Shown one piece after another: positions 48,280 to 60,700 of a stretch of DNA of 64,000 bases. How positions within the stretch are numbered: the stretch's first letter is position 1; the number at the start of each line of letters is the position of its first letter. The DNA lies in the NCBI GenBank assembly GCA_905160935.1, contig CAJHZI010000713.1, positions 464,501 through 528,500 on the forward strand, in the 5' to 3' direction. Source of the DNA: Enchytraeus crypticus (lineage: Eukaryota; Annelida; Clitellata; Enchytraeida; Enchytraeidae). The notes under the pieces were generated by a model, which worked only from the letters and a program-made list of their open reading frames with translations, was not told where the DNA came from and did not search any database. The translations under genes and the position numbers were made by a program.

Positions 48280-48440
48280 GCAACAGGTCCAATACATAAA
48301 CTCTTTCCTCAATTCTGCCAGCAGCTATCCTGTCCATTGCTATATAGGGATTGGATAAGAACGGGATGTTTATCATATTTACTTGTGCAGTGGAGCAATT
48401 TAAAGTGTTTTTTAGTATTGATGCTAAATCACCTACATCT
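48280..48440 (-). other. Short open segment, unrecognised
   Basis: The minus strand reads open: DLASILKNTLNCSTAQVNMI, then FLSNPYIAMDRIAAGRIEER. Composition looks protein-like, but I recognise no family and see no clear exon borders. Confidence 0.2.
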
Positions 48441-48704
48441 CTTGCCTTTATTGATTTATGGATTGGCTGATTGAGTAATTGTATACCATATGATTAGGTG
48501 AAGGGGTATGAATGTAGTAACTTTCAGTAACATGTATCTTTTTTTCTTCAGCTATGCTTGGCTGTTCGTTCTCTTATACTGTATACAGTATAGGATACAT
48601 CTTTTTAAATTACACACCTTTATTTGCATCAACTAGTTGATAACTTTAGTGATACGTGTATTTACTTAGTCAATGAGTGGATATCTTGAATCGGTCTTCC
48701 TCTA

Positions 48705-48835
48705 TGACTTTAAAGCCGGTAAATGTAATGTTAACGCCAGTTTGCTCACTCAGAAGCGATGTCAGTGACGGGATAATCCAGGATTTGAACCTCGCATAAA
48801 ATTATACTGATCCGCGATCGAGAATCTTAACGTCG
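48705..48835 (-). mobile_element. SINE1 copy
   Basis: AATGTTAACGCCAGTTTGCT, GATGTCAGTGACGGG, GGATTTGAACC (B box complement). Confidence 0.78.
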
Positions 48836-49251
48836 AGTATCTTTCTTTATCGCTTGCATTCTTCCACCCATTGCATCTTCCGGAAGCTTGTTGGGAAATG
48901 TCCAATCTAACTTCTGTGTGTATTTTTATCGCATTTATTAACTACCTACTGCGTATTATATCGCTCGAATTGTTTATATTTAATTTTGCGAATTTAAATA
49001 ATTTTTATGTATAAATTCAGCTGTCATAAATTTAGTCGTTTGATTCTTTTGTAGAAGTCTACATTATATTTTGTTCTCACGCTTTCTATCGTAGACAAAG
49101 ACGTGATACATATAGTTGACTCCATCTGTTTCATCTTTCTCTATCATATAGTAGCTTCTAATCGTGTGCTAATCTTATCCTAGCGCGTGTTAGTGTTATG
49201 CTCTATTTCACTGTGCCATTATATTAAAACTACATATAGTCCAGTATAATC

Positions 49252-50547
49252 CTACTTCATTTTCAGTATACATATCTTGGTCACCTGAAATCCAGCATCA
49301 TTGAACTGTTTAATTCCAGACATTGTATGTAGTACTATTACTGGCTCCTTGATTTCTACTACCTCCTTGATTTCTACTGCCTCCTTTATTTCTACTGCCT
49401 CAATAAGTTCTACTACCTCCTTTATTTCTACTGCCTCAGTAAGTTCCACTACCTCAATGATTGCTTCTGCCTCAATGACTTCTACTGCCTCAATGACTTC
49501 TACTGCTTCAATGATTGCTTCTGCCTCAATGACTTCTACTGCCTCAATGACTTCTACTACCTCAATGACTTCTACTGCCTCAATGATTTCTACTGCTTCA
49601 ATGACTTCTACTACCTCAATGACTTCTACTACCTCAATGATTTCTACTGCCTCAATGACTTCTACTGCCTCAATGACTTCTACTGCCTCAATGACTTCTA
49701 CTACCTCAATGACTTCTACTGCCTCAATGACTTCTACTGCCTCAATGACTTCTACTACCTCAATGACTTCTACTGCTTCAATGATTGCTTCTGCCTCAAT
49801 GACTTCTACTGCCTCAATGACTTCTACTGCCTCAATGACTTCTACTGCCTCAATGACTTCTACTGCCTCAATGATTGCTTCTGCCTCAATGACTTCTACT
49901 GCCTCAATGACTTCTACTACCTCAATGACTTCTACTGCCTCAATGATTTCTACTGCTTCAATGACTTCTACTACCTCAATGACTTCTACTGCTTCAATGA
50001 CTTCTACTACCTCAATGACTTCTACTGCTTCAATGATTGCTTCTGCCTCAATGACTTCTACTGCCTCAATGATTGCTTCTGCCTCAATGATTGCTTCTGC
50101 CTCAATGATTGCTTCTGCCTCAATGATTGCTTCTGCCTCAATGACTTCTACTGCCTCAATGATTGCTTCTGCCTCAATGATTGCTTCTGCCTCAATGACT
50201 TCTACTGCTTCAATGATTGCTTCTGCCTCAATGACTTCTACTGCCTCAATGACTTCTACTGCCTCAATGATTGCTTCTGCCTCAATGATTGCTTCTGCCT
50301 CAATGATTGCTTCTGCCTCAATGATTGCTTCTGCCTCAATGATTGCTTCTGCCTCAATGACTTCTACTGCTTCAATGATTGCTTCTGCCTCAATGATTGC
50401 TTCTGCCTCAATGACTTCTACTGCTTCAATGATTGCTTCTGCCTCAATGATTTCTACTGCCTCAATGATTTCTACTGCCTCAATGATAATCGCCTCGTCC
50501 CGAGGAAGACCCTGAGTGGTATCGATGAACAGCAACATTCTTGTCAT
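49252..50547 (-). CDS. Open frame of 431 codons made of an 18-bp minisatellite; protein status uncertain
   Basis: An ATG (context GAATATGA) at 50547 opens a frame of non-repeat MTRMLLFIDTTQGLPRDEA, about 60 hexapeptides of two main types (EAVEVI and EAEAII), and a non-repeat tail (VIVLHTMSGIKQFNDAGF...). The unit length is a multiple of three, so frames stay open on both strands without selection. The opposite strand also reads open (MTSTAS/MIASAS) but lacks an ATG in its unique flank. If made, the protein would be acidic with alternating charged and aliphatic residues. It lies between genes A and B and no family is recognised. Confidence 0.3.
   Translation of the reverse strand: MTRMLLFIDTTQGLPRDEAIIIEAVEIIEAVEIIEAEAIIEAVEVIEAEAIIEAEAIIEAVEVIEAEAIIEAEAIIEAEAIIEAEAIIEAEAIIEAVEVIEAVEVIEAEAIIEAVEVIEAEAIIEAEAIIEAVEVIEAEAIIEAEAIIEAEAIIEAEAIIEAVEVIEAEAIIEAVEVIEVVEVIEAVEVIEVVEVIEAVEIIEAVEVIEVVEVIEAVEVIEAEAIIEAVEVIEAVEVIEAVEVIEAVEVIEAEAIIEAVEVIEVVEVIEAVEVIEAVEVIEVVEVIEAVEVIEAVEVIEAVEIIEVVEVIEVVEVIEAVEIIEAVEVIEVVEVIEAVEVIEAEAIIEAVEVIEAVEVIEAEAIIEVVELTEAVEIKEVVELIEAVEIKEAVEIKEVVEIKEPVIVLHTMSGIKQFNDAGFQVTKICILKMK
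49345..50490. repeat. 18-bp minisatellite, about 64 units, two interleaved unit types
   Basis: Plus-strand units are variants of CTTCTACTGCCTCAATGA and TTGCTTCTGCCTCAATGA. Unit types alternate in blocks, with the second type concentrated on the right (50030-50460). Homogeneity indicates recent expansion or conversion. Confidence 0.95.
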
Positions 50548-50737
50548 ATTCTCCCCGTCTAATGAATCTTATTTAGTGTAGGTTTGCTAAAGTTATATAT
50601 ATTGATTTCTGATTCATTAAGAAATACTAATCTTCTGACCAAGCATGTCTCTGTGGGCAACTCGAACTCCAGTTCTCATGAAGTTTAATAGGATGGCCTG
50701 TTGTTTCTATCAAAGGCATTTTATAGACTTTATAGTC

Positions 50738-50741
<4 letters not shown>

Positions 50742-50788
<47 letters not shown>

Positions 50789-50821
50789 ATATATAGTCCT
50801 CCATATGCACGTATGCATGCA

Positions 50822-50862
<41 letters not shown>
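50742..50862. repeat. Two (TA)n arrays
   Basis: 50742-50783 and 50827-50860, separated by 43 bp. Confidence 0.95.
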
Positions 50863-50863
<1 letters not shown>

Positions 50864-50879
50864 AGCAGCAAAACAGCAA

Positions 50880-52647
50880 GAATATGCATAGCCGTAGAAG
50901 GTTGGCTATTAGAGAAGATACTTCTTCTGCAGTGGATGTGGATTTTATTGCAGGCTAGGACCTTTGAAAAATAAACTACACAAAGTATGAATTATTTGTC
51001 ATTAAACTGAACATTATATTATCATCGCGTATATAGGATGGTTGCAGAGATTCTCCTAAATTAGTTTGTTGTAAAGAATTTGCATAGTGTATGCTCTGTC
51101 TAAGTTGTGCATGATTAACGCGCATATAACATTGATATTAACAAATACTATTTAACATGCATTGTAACAAATACTATTTAATGAAAAATTCTATTTAAAC
51201 AGCATATGATAATTAAATGGCCTAATATTTAAATTGCTCAAATAATATTTTAAAATATTGTTTAAATAAAATTTGAACAAATAATATTTAATATTCATTA
51301 TTAATGTTAGAAAGTTCTGCATCATTTTATAATGGATCAGATTTTATTCTGCATCCTGTAACGCTAATGAAATCGCATGCTGTGTTGCACATTTCATTAG
51401 TTATTTAGTCTGTAATATCCTATAGTAACGTTTTAGAAAGCCACTTAATAGGATGCTCGACTTACGCGATTTTCAATTAACAAATACGCAATTACACAAA
51501 TATCGTCAGTCTGCAATTGCCATCTACTGTATAATATAAAATATCATCAATATTAATTATCAAATTCTGATTTCCACCATCAGTCACCGACTAACAATGT
51601 AACGACAACAGCGTTAGGCCTATAAGCAGCGAATACTTCTCAATAATTTTGTAATTCCTTTTAGGGACAATGAAATGAATTATCCAGTATAAACTTTTTG
51701 AGGCAATATGAAGGCAAAACTTAAACCAATTGCTTCAATTTAAGAGAAAATGAGCAACTGAAAAATACATCATTTAATTTATCATTATTTTCTTCTCTTG
51801 TTTATTATTTAATGAAATATATCTGTATATGATACTCCTAGCATTTCGTAATGTTTGCGATGGAATCAGGGTAAGTTGTTTAGAAAAAATGCACAAATTA
51901 TCCGAATCTCTGTGAGGTTGGAAATCTCTCCAATAAGAGTAAAATATATTGCATATTAAGTTTATGTTTTTTGGAGAAATTTGGAAATTCTAAAGAAATA
52001 GAGAAGCAGTTAAATGCGAGCTTTCAATTAAATTATTTTATGAAATATTATAATATATATTTATAAAAATAACTAGAAAGGATTTAGCTAGAAGTAATAT
52101 TTTATTCGTGCCCATAGATAGAGAAATATTTACAATAAATATTATTTTTAAATCTTCTTTGGCTTAAAAAATTACTGTTATGTATTGCAACAAGATTTAC
52201 TACCCTAGAGTTAATAATATAGAGTGATTCAAATGTAAATTGTACATATATTAATACAACTAATTTTACTTTTCCTCTAAGTGAGGCACCTGACAGACGC
52301 ACTTGCTTCACAGAATCTTCCCATTGTTGAAATCGTATCTTTTCTGTTGACAGCATCAAATGACAGCAACCTTCGACACACGAAGAACCTAACTGTGGCC
52401 GTAGAGGATATCCCTTAGTTGTTGACTGACATTGGCTGACATCCAGGCCTCTAGCTTACTAGCAAACACTGTAACTGTTAAACCATATCCACTCTCGCAT
52501 TTTTATGTTCGACTGTAGAACAGAGTCGCTGCATGAATTACGATATTTAGTTTGCTATGGCTTACTAAGTTTGTTGACATTTAGCTGAGTGGATTTATCT
52601 GATTTCAACATCAATGACTGAAGCACAAGAATACATTACATGTCTTT
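50880..52647. other. 3' flank of gene B
   Basis: AT-rich with no gene or clear repeat; ACATGCATTG/AAATACTATTTAA motifs recur around 51140-51190. Confidence 0.5.
52101..52106 (-). terminator. Candidate polyadenylation signal of gene B
   Basis: AATAAA on the minus strand about 540 nt beyond the TAA at 52648. Confidence 0.25.
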
Positions 52648-52719
52648 TTACGATTTATGTTCTACTGATAAATTGCTCTCCCTTCCTAGAAGCCAATAGG
52701 TGTTTAGGAGTCCTTTGCC
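52648..52719 (-). CDS. Gene B terminal exon, stop TAA
   Basis: After TGCGCAG reads [16 protein letters not shown] then LSVEHKS and TAA. Seven residues longer than gene A's tail. Confidence 0.92.
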   Translation of the reverse strand, partial: GKGLLNTYWLLGRESNLSVEHKS

Positions 52720-55147
52720 CTGCGCAAAGTAAATATAATATCAAATCAGTTAAATAAAGTCGTTACCAGAAAAGCTAACCAAAGGAAGCAGTGACGCTAA
52801 ATGATTGACGTAAGACTAGAGTCTAGTATTGAAGAAATGCCACTTCTAAAATTACAATCAATTCACCATCTATAAGTAGAAATTAAGATATGTCAATGCC
52901 GCCTGTAAATGACACACTATAGACTGATTGATAACTCGCATTCACGAGCAATGTCATATAGTATGAGTCCTTAGTCAAATCCAGTTTGTATCTCAAACGT
53001 TTTCAAAGTTTCGCATTTAAAGACCTCTTAATCAGGAAAATTGCCTTGTTAAATCTTGATTGAAAATGACGCTTAATGTTAGCCTTTTGTACAGCAAATA
53101 TTTCAGTTACGGGCGACTACTTGATTTAGACTCGGTAACAACCCACCCGTAGCCTTGAAATAAACATAACAGCCCCTTTAGCACCCACTGTGCAAAACAA
53201 CGAAATAAATTAAATGCAATTGGCTGTCATTTGGCTTAATCTATTTCAGTTTTAGAGTCACTTTTGGAGATCGATTAATCTTCTGTAGCGCTTTATTATT
53301 CCTGATAATTTTGTCAACTTGATATTTGATTTAATATTTATATTTCATATTAATAGTTATTACATTTATACAAGTATTAATATTTAATTAATAGTTGATA
53401 TAACTTGCTGTAGGATAATGTTTAATTTTACGGTCAATGCTATCGAGGCGCTCATTTTTTGGTGAGATAGTAGGAGTAAAGAAGTACTTACTGCTGAGTG
53501 AAAGTCATTAAGTGTCAACTTAATTTTATTCCTCACTTCTACATCCACACAGAATTATCAAAATGAATGCGAGAAAGATTGAATAAAGAAAGAAAAATAG
53601 GTGTTTAATTTTAATGCGAACTATTTTTTATTTCTCAAAATCTAGCGATCCAAATGGCTGTACAAATGTATTACGTTTTAAAGTCGTAAGGCTGCTTTAC
53701 AGACGTAATCAATAAGCTTCATTTTAGAATGTCGATATAATGTAGCTCTACCACCTTAACATACGTCTCTCCGCGCAATTCTGTCAAATATTGCGGAAAT
53801 ATCTCGAGAGCTTCGTGTGAGGCTGAACTCAAATGAATCTTGGAGGCTGCAGAGAATAAAGATGCAATAACGATATTTGAAAGACAATGTAGTAGTTATC
53901 AGATCCAAATGATATATAATTTACAGAACCTCAAGTTTGAAGTAATCAGTCGAAATATTCAATTGTTGCCGTTTTCAAATTTTCTGCACAATATAAATAG
54001 GCCCTATATGTACAATATACGTATTCGTCATATAATTATAAATTAATAACTTCGCTACAAATCATCTTAATATTAGTAGCCAACTCCGCGAAATCTATTT
54101 TGTAATCCAAATATTTAGTCTTAATATGGTGATATGAAAGGTCGTGCCACATGACAACTGAAGACTATCAACTCTGCAACTGATGCTTAATCATCGATCA
54201 TTTAATGCTATATCTTGGACACGTTGAACAATTTCTTCGGCACAGGTCTCGACAGAGCGATCTTTACGGTACTTTCCTTAGGTCGATTGCCTACCTTGCT
54301 GGAAAAAAGTTACCCACCGATACATTGTAGCAAGTAAATGGGCATTGCACCCTAAAACTCCCTTCATGTTCGCTGAAATCTCACTTTTGGTCAAACTCTT
54401 CAAATGTAAATATTTATTATCGGCACGCTTTTCGTTTTTATCTTTTGTTTATACCTGTAACTGATCATACATCTTTAGAAAGGTTACATAGCAACCGCAT
54501 TCTCTTCACAAACATGACAATTCTATAAACTCTTCTATTAGGAAGTAAGCTAGTCATTACAAATATTTATTTTATGGAAGACAACAATTCCTCATGTCTT
54601 CTCACTACATATTTATCAGCCCTCGTATAAGTAAAATCTGAAAACTATTTTTTATTAGACGCCAACTACCTTCTCCAGTAGATTCCATCCTGGAGGCGAC
54701 GTTGACGGTGTCTCCAAACAAACAGTAGCGAGGCATCGTGTGTCCTACCACACCTGCAGCACAGGGTCCGGTGTGGATACCAATCCTGACTCTGAGAGAT
54801 GCTCCAGGTTTATGACGGATCTTAAAGACGGACGCCTCACTGAGTAGATCCAGTGCCATGTTACATATTTCCATGATATGTTTACCACCGTTCTGTACCG
54901 GAAGTCCACTTACCACCATGTAGGCATCTCCTATCGTCTCCACCTGTATTCCCATGTTATAATAATAGCTGTGCAGTATACTAACGTTCAGTTTTTATAA
55001 ATATATCATCTAAAATAGTCCTAATACGCAAAGATCTTCATATCCACAAATTATTTCGAAAACTACATTTAGTTGTATTTAAAGAGAGATATTGCAGGTC
55101 TCATTTTAATTAATAAAATAATGAGTCTGAAACATCTCTTTTCACAT

Positions 55148-55191
<44 letters not shown>

Positions 55192-57499
55192 ATTTGTCTA
55201 TATCTAGTGTTCTGCAAAGGGGTCGGTCAAAAGTGCATATTCAGTGTAAAGGGTCGATTCGATATATATATATTAGTATGTAGTTAGTATGTATTTGTAT
55301 TTGTAATTGTATTTCTAGTAAAGTATTTAATAATACTGCTGGATAAGTAAAGTTAAGATTTAAAGTATTGAGTTTTATTAAAGTGAGATCCTAGGCGGTA
55401 GCTAAGCTAGGGCAAGTGACCAGTGAGGGCATGCCTAAACAGGAAGTAAGGGAGATCCAAGATGGAAGCGTGACAACACGGACGTAAAACGTGCCAAGTT
55501 GAAAAGAGATTTAGGAGATTTTAAGAATCTCAAGAACAGACGAATTGAGAGCAATTGGAAGGGTTCGGGTATTCGAACTATTTGTAGTCCATCGAACAGT
55601 CGATGTGGAGAGAGCGATCGGTAGACGATCGGACTGGGAAGAGAGTTCCAGTGAAGTATTCCAACCTAGGGATTGTAGAGATCCTAATAGGCAACTAGTA
55701 GAGAGGAAAGTAGATTAAGGTGTAGGAATTTATGCTAGAGAGCGTATCAGTAATGTGTATGTCAAAAGTAATCGTATGTAATATAAAGTACTTGCTTTTA
55801 CGATATTTAAAGTGAACTGTAATTCGATAGAGAAGTATAATTTTTAATTATTCGAATTTCGCATACACGTGTTATTTGAAATCGTTTTAGTTTTCGTTCT
55901 ACTACATGTATATATCTGTGTATTATTCTATTTCTTTTCGTTGAAATTAATATTTAATTTAATACAGTCGTTGAAGTTAGCAATCACTTCTTAGGATATC
56001 TAGATTCAGTCAAATCAAGGACAGGTAAAGATTCCAAAATAATTATTAGAGGCATATTATTAGGAATTTAAATCCTGAACCATCTGATGTCAGGTCCTCA
56101 TTTTACCCCAGATTAAAAATTGTAGAATCAGTTGCCTCACATTTAAACATTTGTGGTGCCCAGACCCGGGATCAAATCGAGGACAGGTAAAAATTCCAAA
56201 AATAATTATTGGAGGCCTTTTATTAGGAATTTGATTCCTGGACTATTTGATGTTAGGTCCTCATTTTACCTCAGATTAAAAATTGCAGAATCAGGTTCCT
56301 GACATTAAAGAATTTGTGGTTATTCGTTACACGCGTAGAGTCTACTTTCACGAAAGAGAGCAATCCATAGATCAATAATTTAATTTCTTCACAGAAGTTA
56401 AGCCATTTCCAAATTTAACGAAATAAATTGCTTAGGAAAATGTTGTTTCTGAGTTGGTCTCGCATAGCCTTCCTCAATTTTCTATTTAACCTCGTACGGC
56501 GCGTGAGATGCCTCAAACACAATACGAAAAATTATATTATCAAACCTAAAACGCATAATGTACCGGACACAATATTTATTGCAATTTTAAACGCCGTGGC
56601 CTGTTGGCTTGGGATAAATTTCCGTCAGAGCCTATAGCATTGTACAATATTTAACATTCACTGGACTGGTAATTTGAATATTTGGCTAAACTGCCTAATA
56701 GTTAAAACGTGGCATTAAAAGTGCTAGATAAAATCAATAGATGATAATGTCATTTGATTTGTGATTAACAAAACCTATTCGTAGCTTCTCTTAAGCAGTA
56801 TAATATTAAAAATTGACATTATTTCAGATATCGCATAAATAATTCATTGCATTGTATTGCATCTTTTGACCTACTTTGAACATTTTATCACATTGTTTAA
56901 CACTATGATATTTTCTACTTTTAATAACTTGTTATTGAATGCATTGTATTTATTTGTTTTGATGAAGAATTATATATGGAGTTTTATTCGATTAATTATA
57001 TTTCTGTTTCGTTCTCAGATTCTTTAAGTTACTAACCTTGTAGACATCATGTCTAGAGATGGTATCATCGAATGTTCCATAGAGATCATTGAGTAGATCA
57101 GCGATCTGCATAGGAGTCGAACCTGACGAGAGAGACGTGATGATTGATTGATTGATTGATTGAATGATTGATTGACTAACCTTATAGACATCATGTCTAG
57201 AGATGGTATCATCGAATGTTCCATAGAGATCATTGAGTAGATCAACGACCTGCATAGGAGTCGACTCTGAGGAGAGAGACGTGAAGCCTGCTATGTCTGA
57301 GAAGTAGATGGTAACACTGGAAAACATCTCAGGTGGTACTGTTCTGCCAAGCTTCAGTTCTTCAACAACAACTCTGCACAAAGAATATTTTAATTATCTG
57401 TAGAGTCTAAATTGTTCAGCTCATCTCGAAAATGAATTCAATACCACTTTTCGTAACATCATTGAAATTTTAATCAAGATATCTTTCGTTTGCTTTTAC

Positions 57500-57540
<41 letters not shown>

Positions 57541-57541
57541 C

Positions 57542-57585
<44 letters not shown>

Positions 57586-57630
57586 AATATATGTATATAT
57601 ATATATATAAATCATCATCTATCTATATAT

Positions 57631-57694
<64 letters not shown>

Positions 57695-57704
57695 AATCAT
57701 CATG

Positions 57705-57761
<57 letters not shown>

Positions 57762-60700
57762 AGCCATCTTCCCTTTACGCTCCCAGTTACACACGAAAAA
57801 GATCTCTATGTTTAGATGACCGGCAGATTTGAACGCGTTTCTTCCTATCTGACGCGTTTCATTCCTATTACCGACTTCGCCACTGGCTGGAGCCAGTGGC
57901 GAAGTCGGTAAGATACTCGACCGCGAATCAGTTGATGGGGGTTCAAATCCTGGGCTCGCCCGTCACTGACATCGCTTTCGAGTGAGGAAACTGACGTTAA
58001 CCTTAGCTTTACCAGCTTTTTATCTCTGGTACCGCAAATCCACAATGTCCTGAAGAGAAGCCTCTCGGGACCTTGATATTAAACCCACATCATCATCTAA
58101 GCTCGATCCCTAGATTAATGGTACTTGAAAGGACGTTAAACATCTTCAATCTATTGGTTACATTTTTGAATAAGGTAACTAGAATTTCTGAAACTCTGTT
58201 CGTACTTACGGTGGTAGCATCCTATGTAGCAGTAAGTCAGTTTTCTTTTTTTCTTCCAGAAGTTCTGAGGTTCTCTGCTCCACGATAGCTTCCAAATTAT
58301 TGGCGTATTTCTCCAACTTTTCCAGTATGTGATCTATTATGTCTACATTCCTAAAAGATTTGTTAGTAAAGCACATGCAATACACTTGAACAAATCAAAC
58401 ATTCCAACATTCAATTTAACAATATTTGGATTAACCATACAAAAATTAAGTTCTAGAACTATTTCAGATTTCTACTGCAAATAGGGAAACATCAGGCAAA
58501 TCAATGATCCACCGGGTCAGTTTTACTTTAATATTTTTTGAATTGAATCAAATATAACTTGATACAAATTGAATAAACTAAATTAGAGGATGTGCACAAC
58601 AGAAAACAAAAATTTTAAACATATTCACAATGATCACTTAGGTCAATAATAAAAGCTTACCTTTAACAAAACGCAAGCCTAATATGCAGCAGAAATGAGA
58701 TTGAAATTTAAATATTGCAAGTCATTAAATATAGCAAGGATATACTGAAGAAACTAAGAATTAAAACAATCTTCGCTTTGACAAAGAAACATTGTTGAGG
58801 CTGAGCATTTTCATCTCATCTCTCTTTCTCTCGTTCTCACTCGATTTCTCTCTTTCTCAGTGCACTAAATATATTAAAATTGCAATTACGTTTAAAGTCT
58901 TCTTACATTCAGAAAAGAAGTAATTCCTCTAGTTGTGACTTACTGCTACGACTTGGAGAAACAATACAATTAAACTCAGTTATATGACTAATCGTTATTT
59001 TAAATATATGAGTTTCTGCTATACCTTCCTTTATGCATGTATTTGAGTCTTCGGTTGATTTCCGCAAACGTTGGGCGAGCCTGGGGTGATTCTGCCCAGC
59101 ATTGCTGTAGCAGCGTCATCAACTCAGGTGCTTCTGTTAGAAACATTGGGAATGCTGGGCGATAAACAACGGAATCCTCTGTTTCTCTTCGTACCACTAC
59201 CTGGGCTAGAATATCTAATAAATATGTCATTGAATCGTTGTTAGTCAAACAAATAGCGAATAGTTAAATAACTAAATACATGTGAATAACAAGGTTATTA
59301 GATTAAATGATATATAAGTAAAATAATCATGTTTGAAATCTCTTGGGAATTTCACAATCTTGAAGTACTTTCTTTAAAGTTCTTGCTTAGAAACCACGGA
59401 AGCAGGATTTAAAACATTGAAAAACTCTGTGAGTTATATGAATTTCTTATAATGAATTAAATTAGCAATCGAAGTTGTGACCTTTAAAAATGTGTATACA
59501 GATAGTTATATAAGTTATCCAAAAATTCATGTTTATATAATAAATATGTGAAACAAACCAAGTTGAAAAACAATTATTTGCACTCGCAGCACTATCTAAA
59601 TTTTCTTCATTTAGTGTGGTGTACATTCTCAAAATTAATGCCTATATTTACTAATGCTTGTAAAAAAACATGTATATTATCGACATCGCCACTGGATGTC
59701 GGTAAGATACCTGTCGGTAAGATATCCGAAAGCGGATCAATATGTATGGGTTTGAATCCTGTGCTCGCCTGTCACTGATATCGCTGTCGAGAGATGAAAC
59801 TGACACTAACATTGGCTTTACAAAAGAGCTATAATGTATTAGAATCCCCCAATAAATGGCATATACCAACAATAATGAGCATTCCTGGATGATTTAAAGT
59901 TTCACTCTTATGTAGACATGAAGAGCAAAACGGAAAACAAATAAGAGTAGAGGAGTTATCTATCATGGACCTGCCAGCAGGCAGTGCACTGCGAGACTCA
60001 ATTATAATGACGGTTTCTTTTTCCATCAATACCAGTGACGGAGCCAGCACACAATTTAAGTCAAGAGTCTGTTTTCTCTGATGTAACGATGTAAGCCTTC
60101 CTATCAACTACTTTCTTCAACTCCATCAACGTGTCTATTCTAACATATTATAAAGCTTTTACATTAAAACAACATGCATTAGTGGACGGCGACAAAATAG
60201 AACTATAATTATACCGTTAATATTTTCCTTATTCATATCTTCTAGAAAGAACGGTTGAGCTCTGTAAGCTATCTCCTGCGCTATGATAGCAAAGCTGTAG
60301 ACGTCTCCCTTCTGAGACCCTAGAGCCGGTCTGCTGCTCATACGGAGCAGCTCTGGAGCGGTCCATAATAGATTGATATGCTGATTCCTTTCCACACTAT
60401 TTTCCAAATCTACATCGTAATTCTCTTTCACATCCAAAGGCGTTGATACAGATCGAAATGCAGGCAACACTGGACACGAGATCTTGAGGGACCATCGGTT
60501 GTCCACTCTACACGTCAGACTGCTCAGATCTCCGTGTGAGTGGATGGGCGACTTGTGTAGGTAAATCAGTCCCTTTAATGATTCAAAGTTTGTTTGATGG
60601 GGTTGAATATCTTACAAGTATCTTCTTCTGTGCACTGCCAAGTGGCAGGTTCAATGTACATATTCATACTAAAATTCTGTTTTCTTGCTCCATAAGAGCA

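Noticed and set aside
49301..50515. Plus-strand 404-codon Ser/Thr/Met-rich frame through the 18-bp array
   Set aside because: Shadow of a repeat whose unit is a multiple of three; no ATG in the unique 5' flank.
56428..56637. 69-codon plus-strand frame
   Set aside because: No similarity or splice context; consistent with chance.
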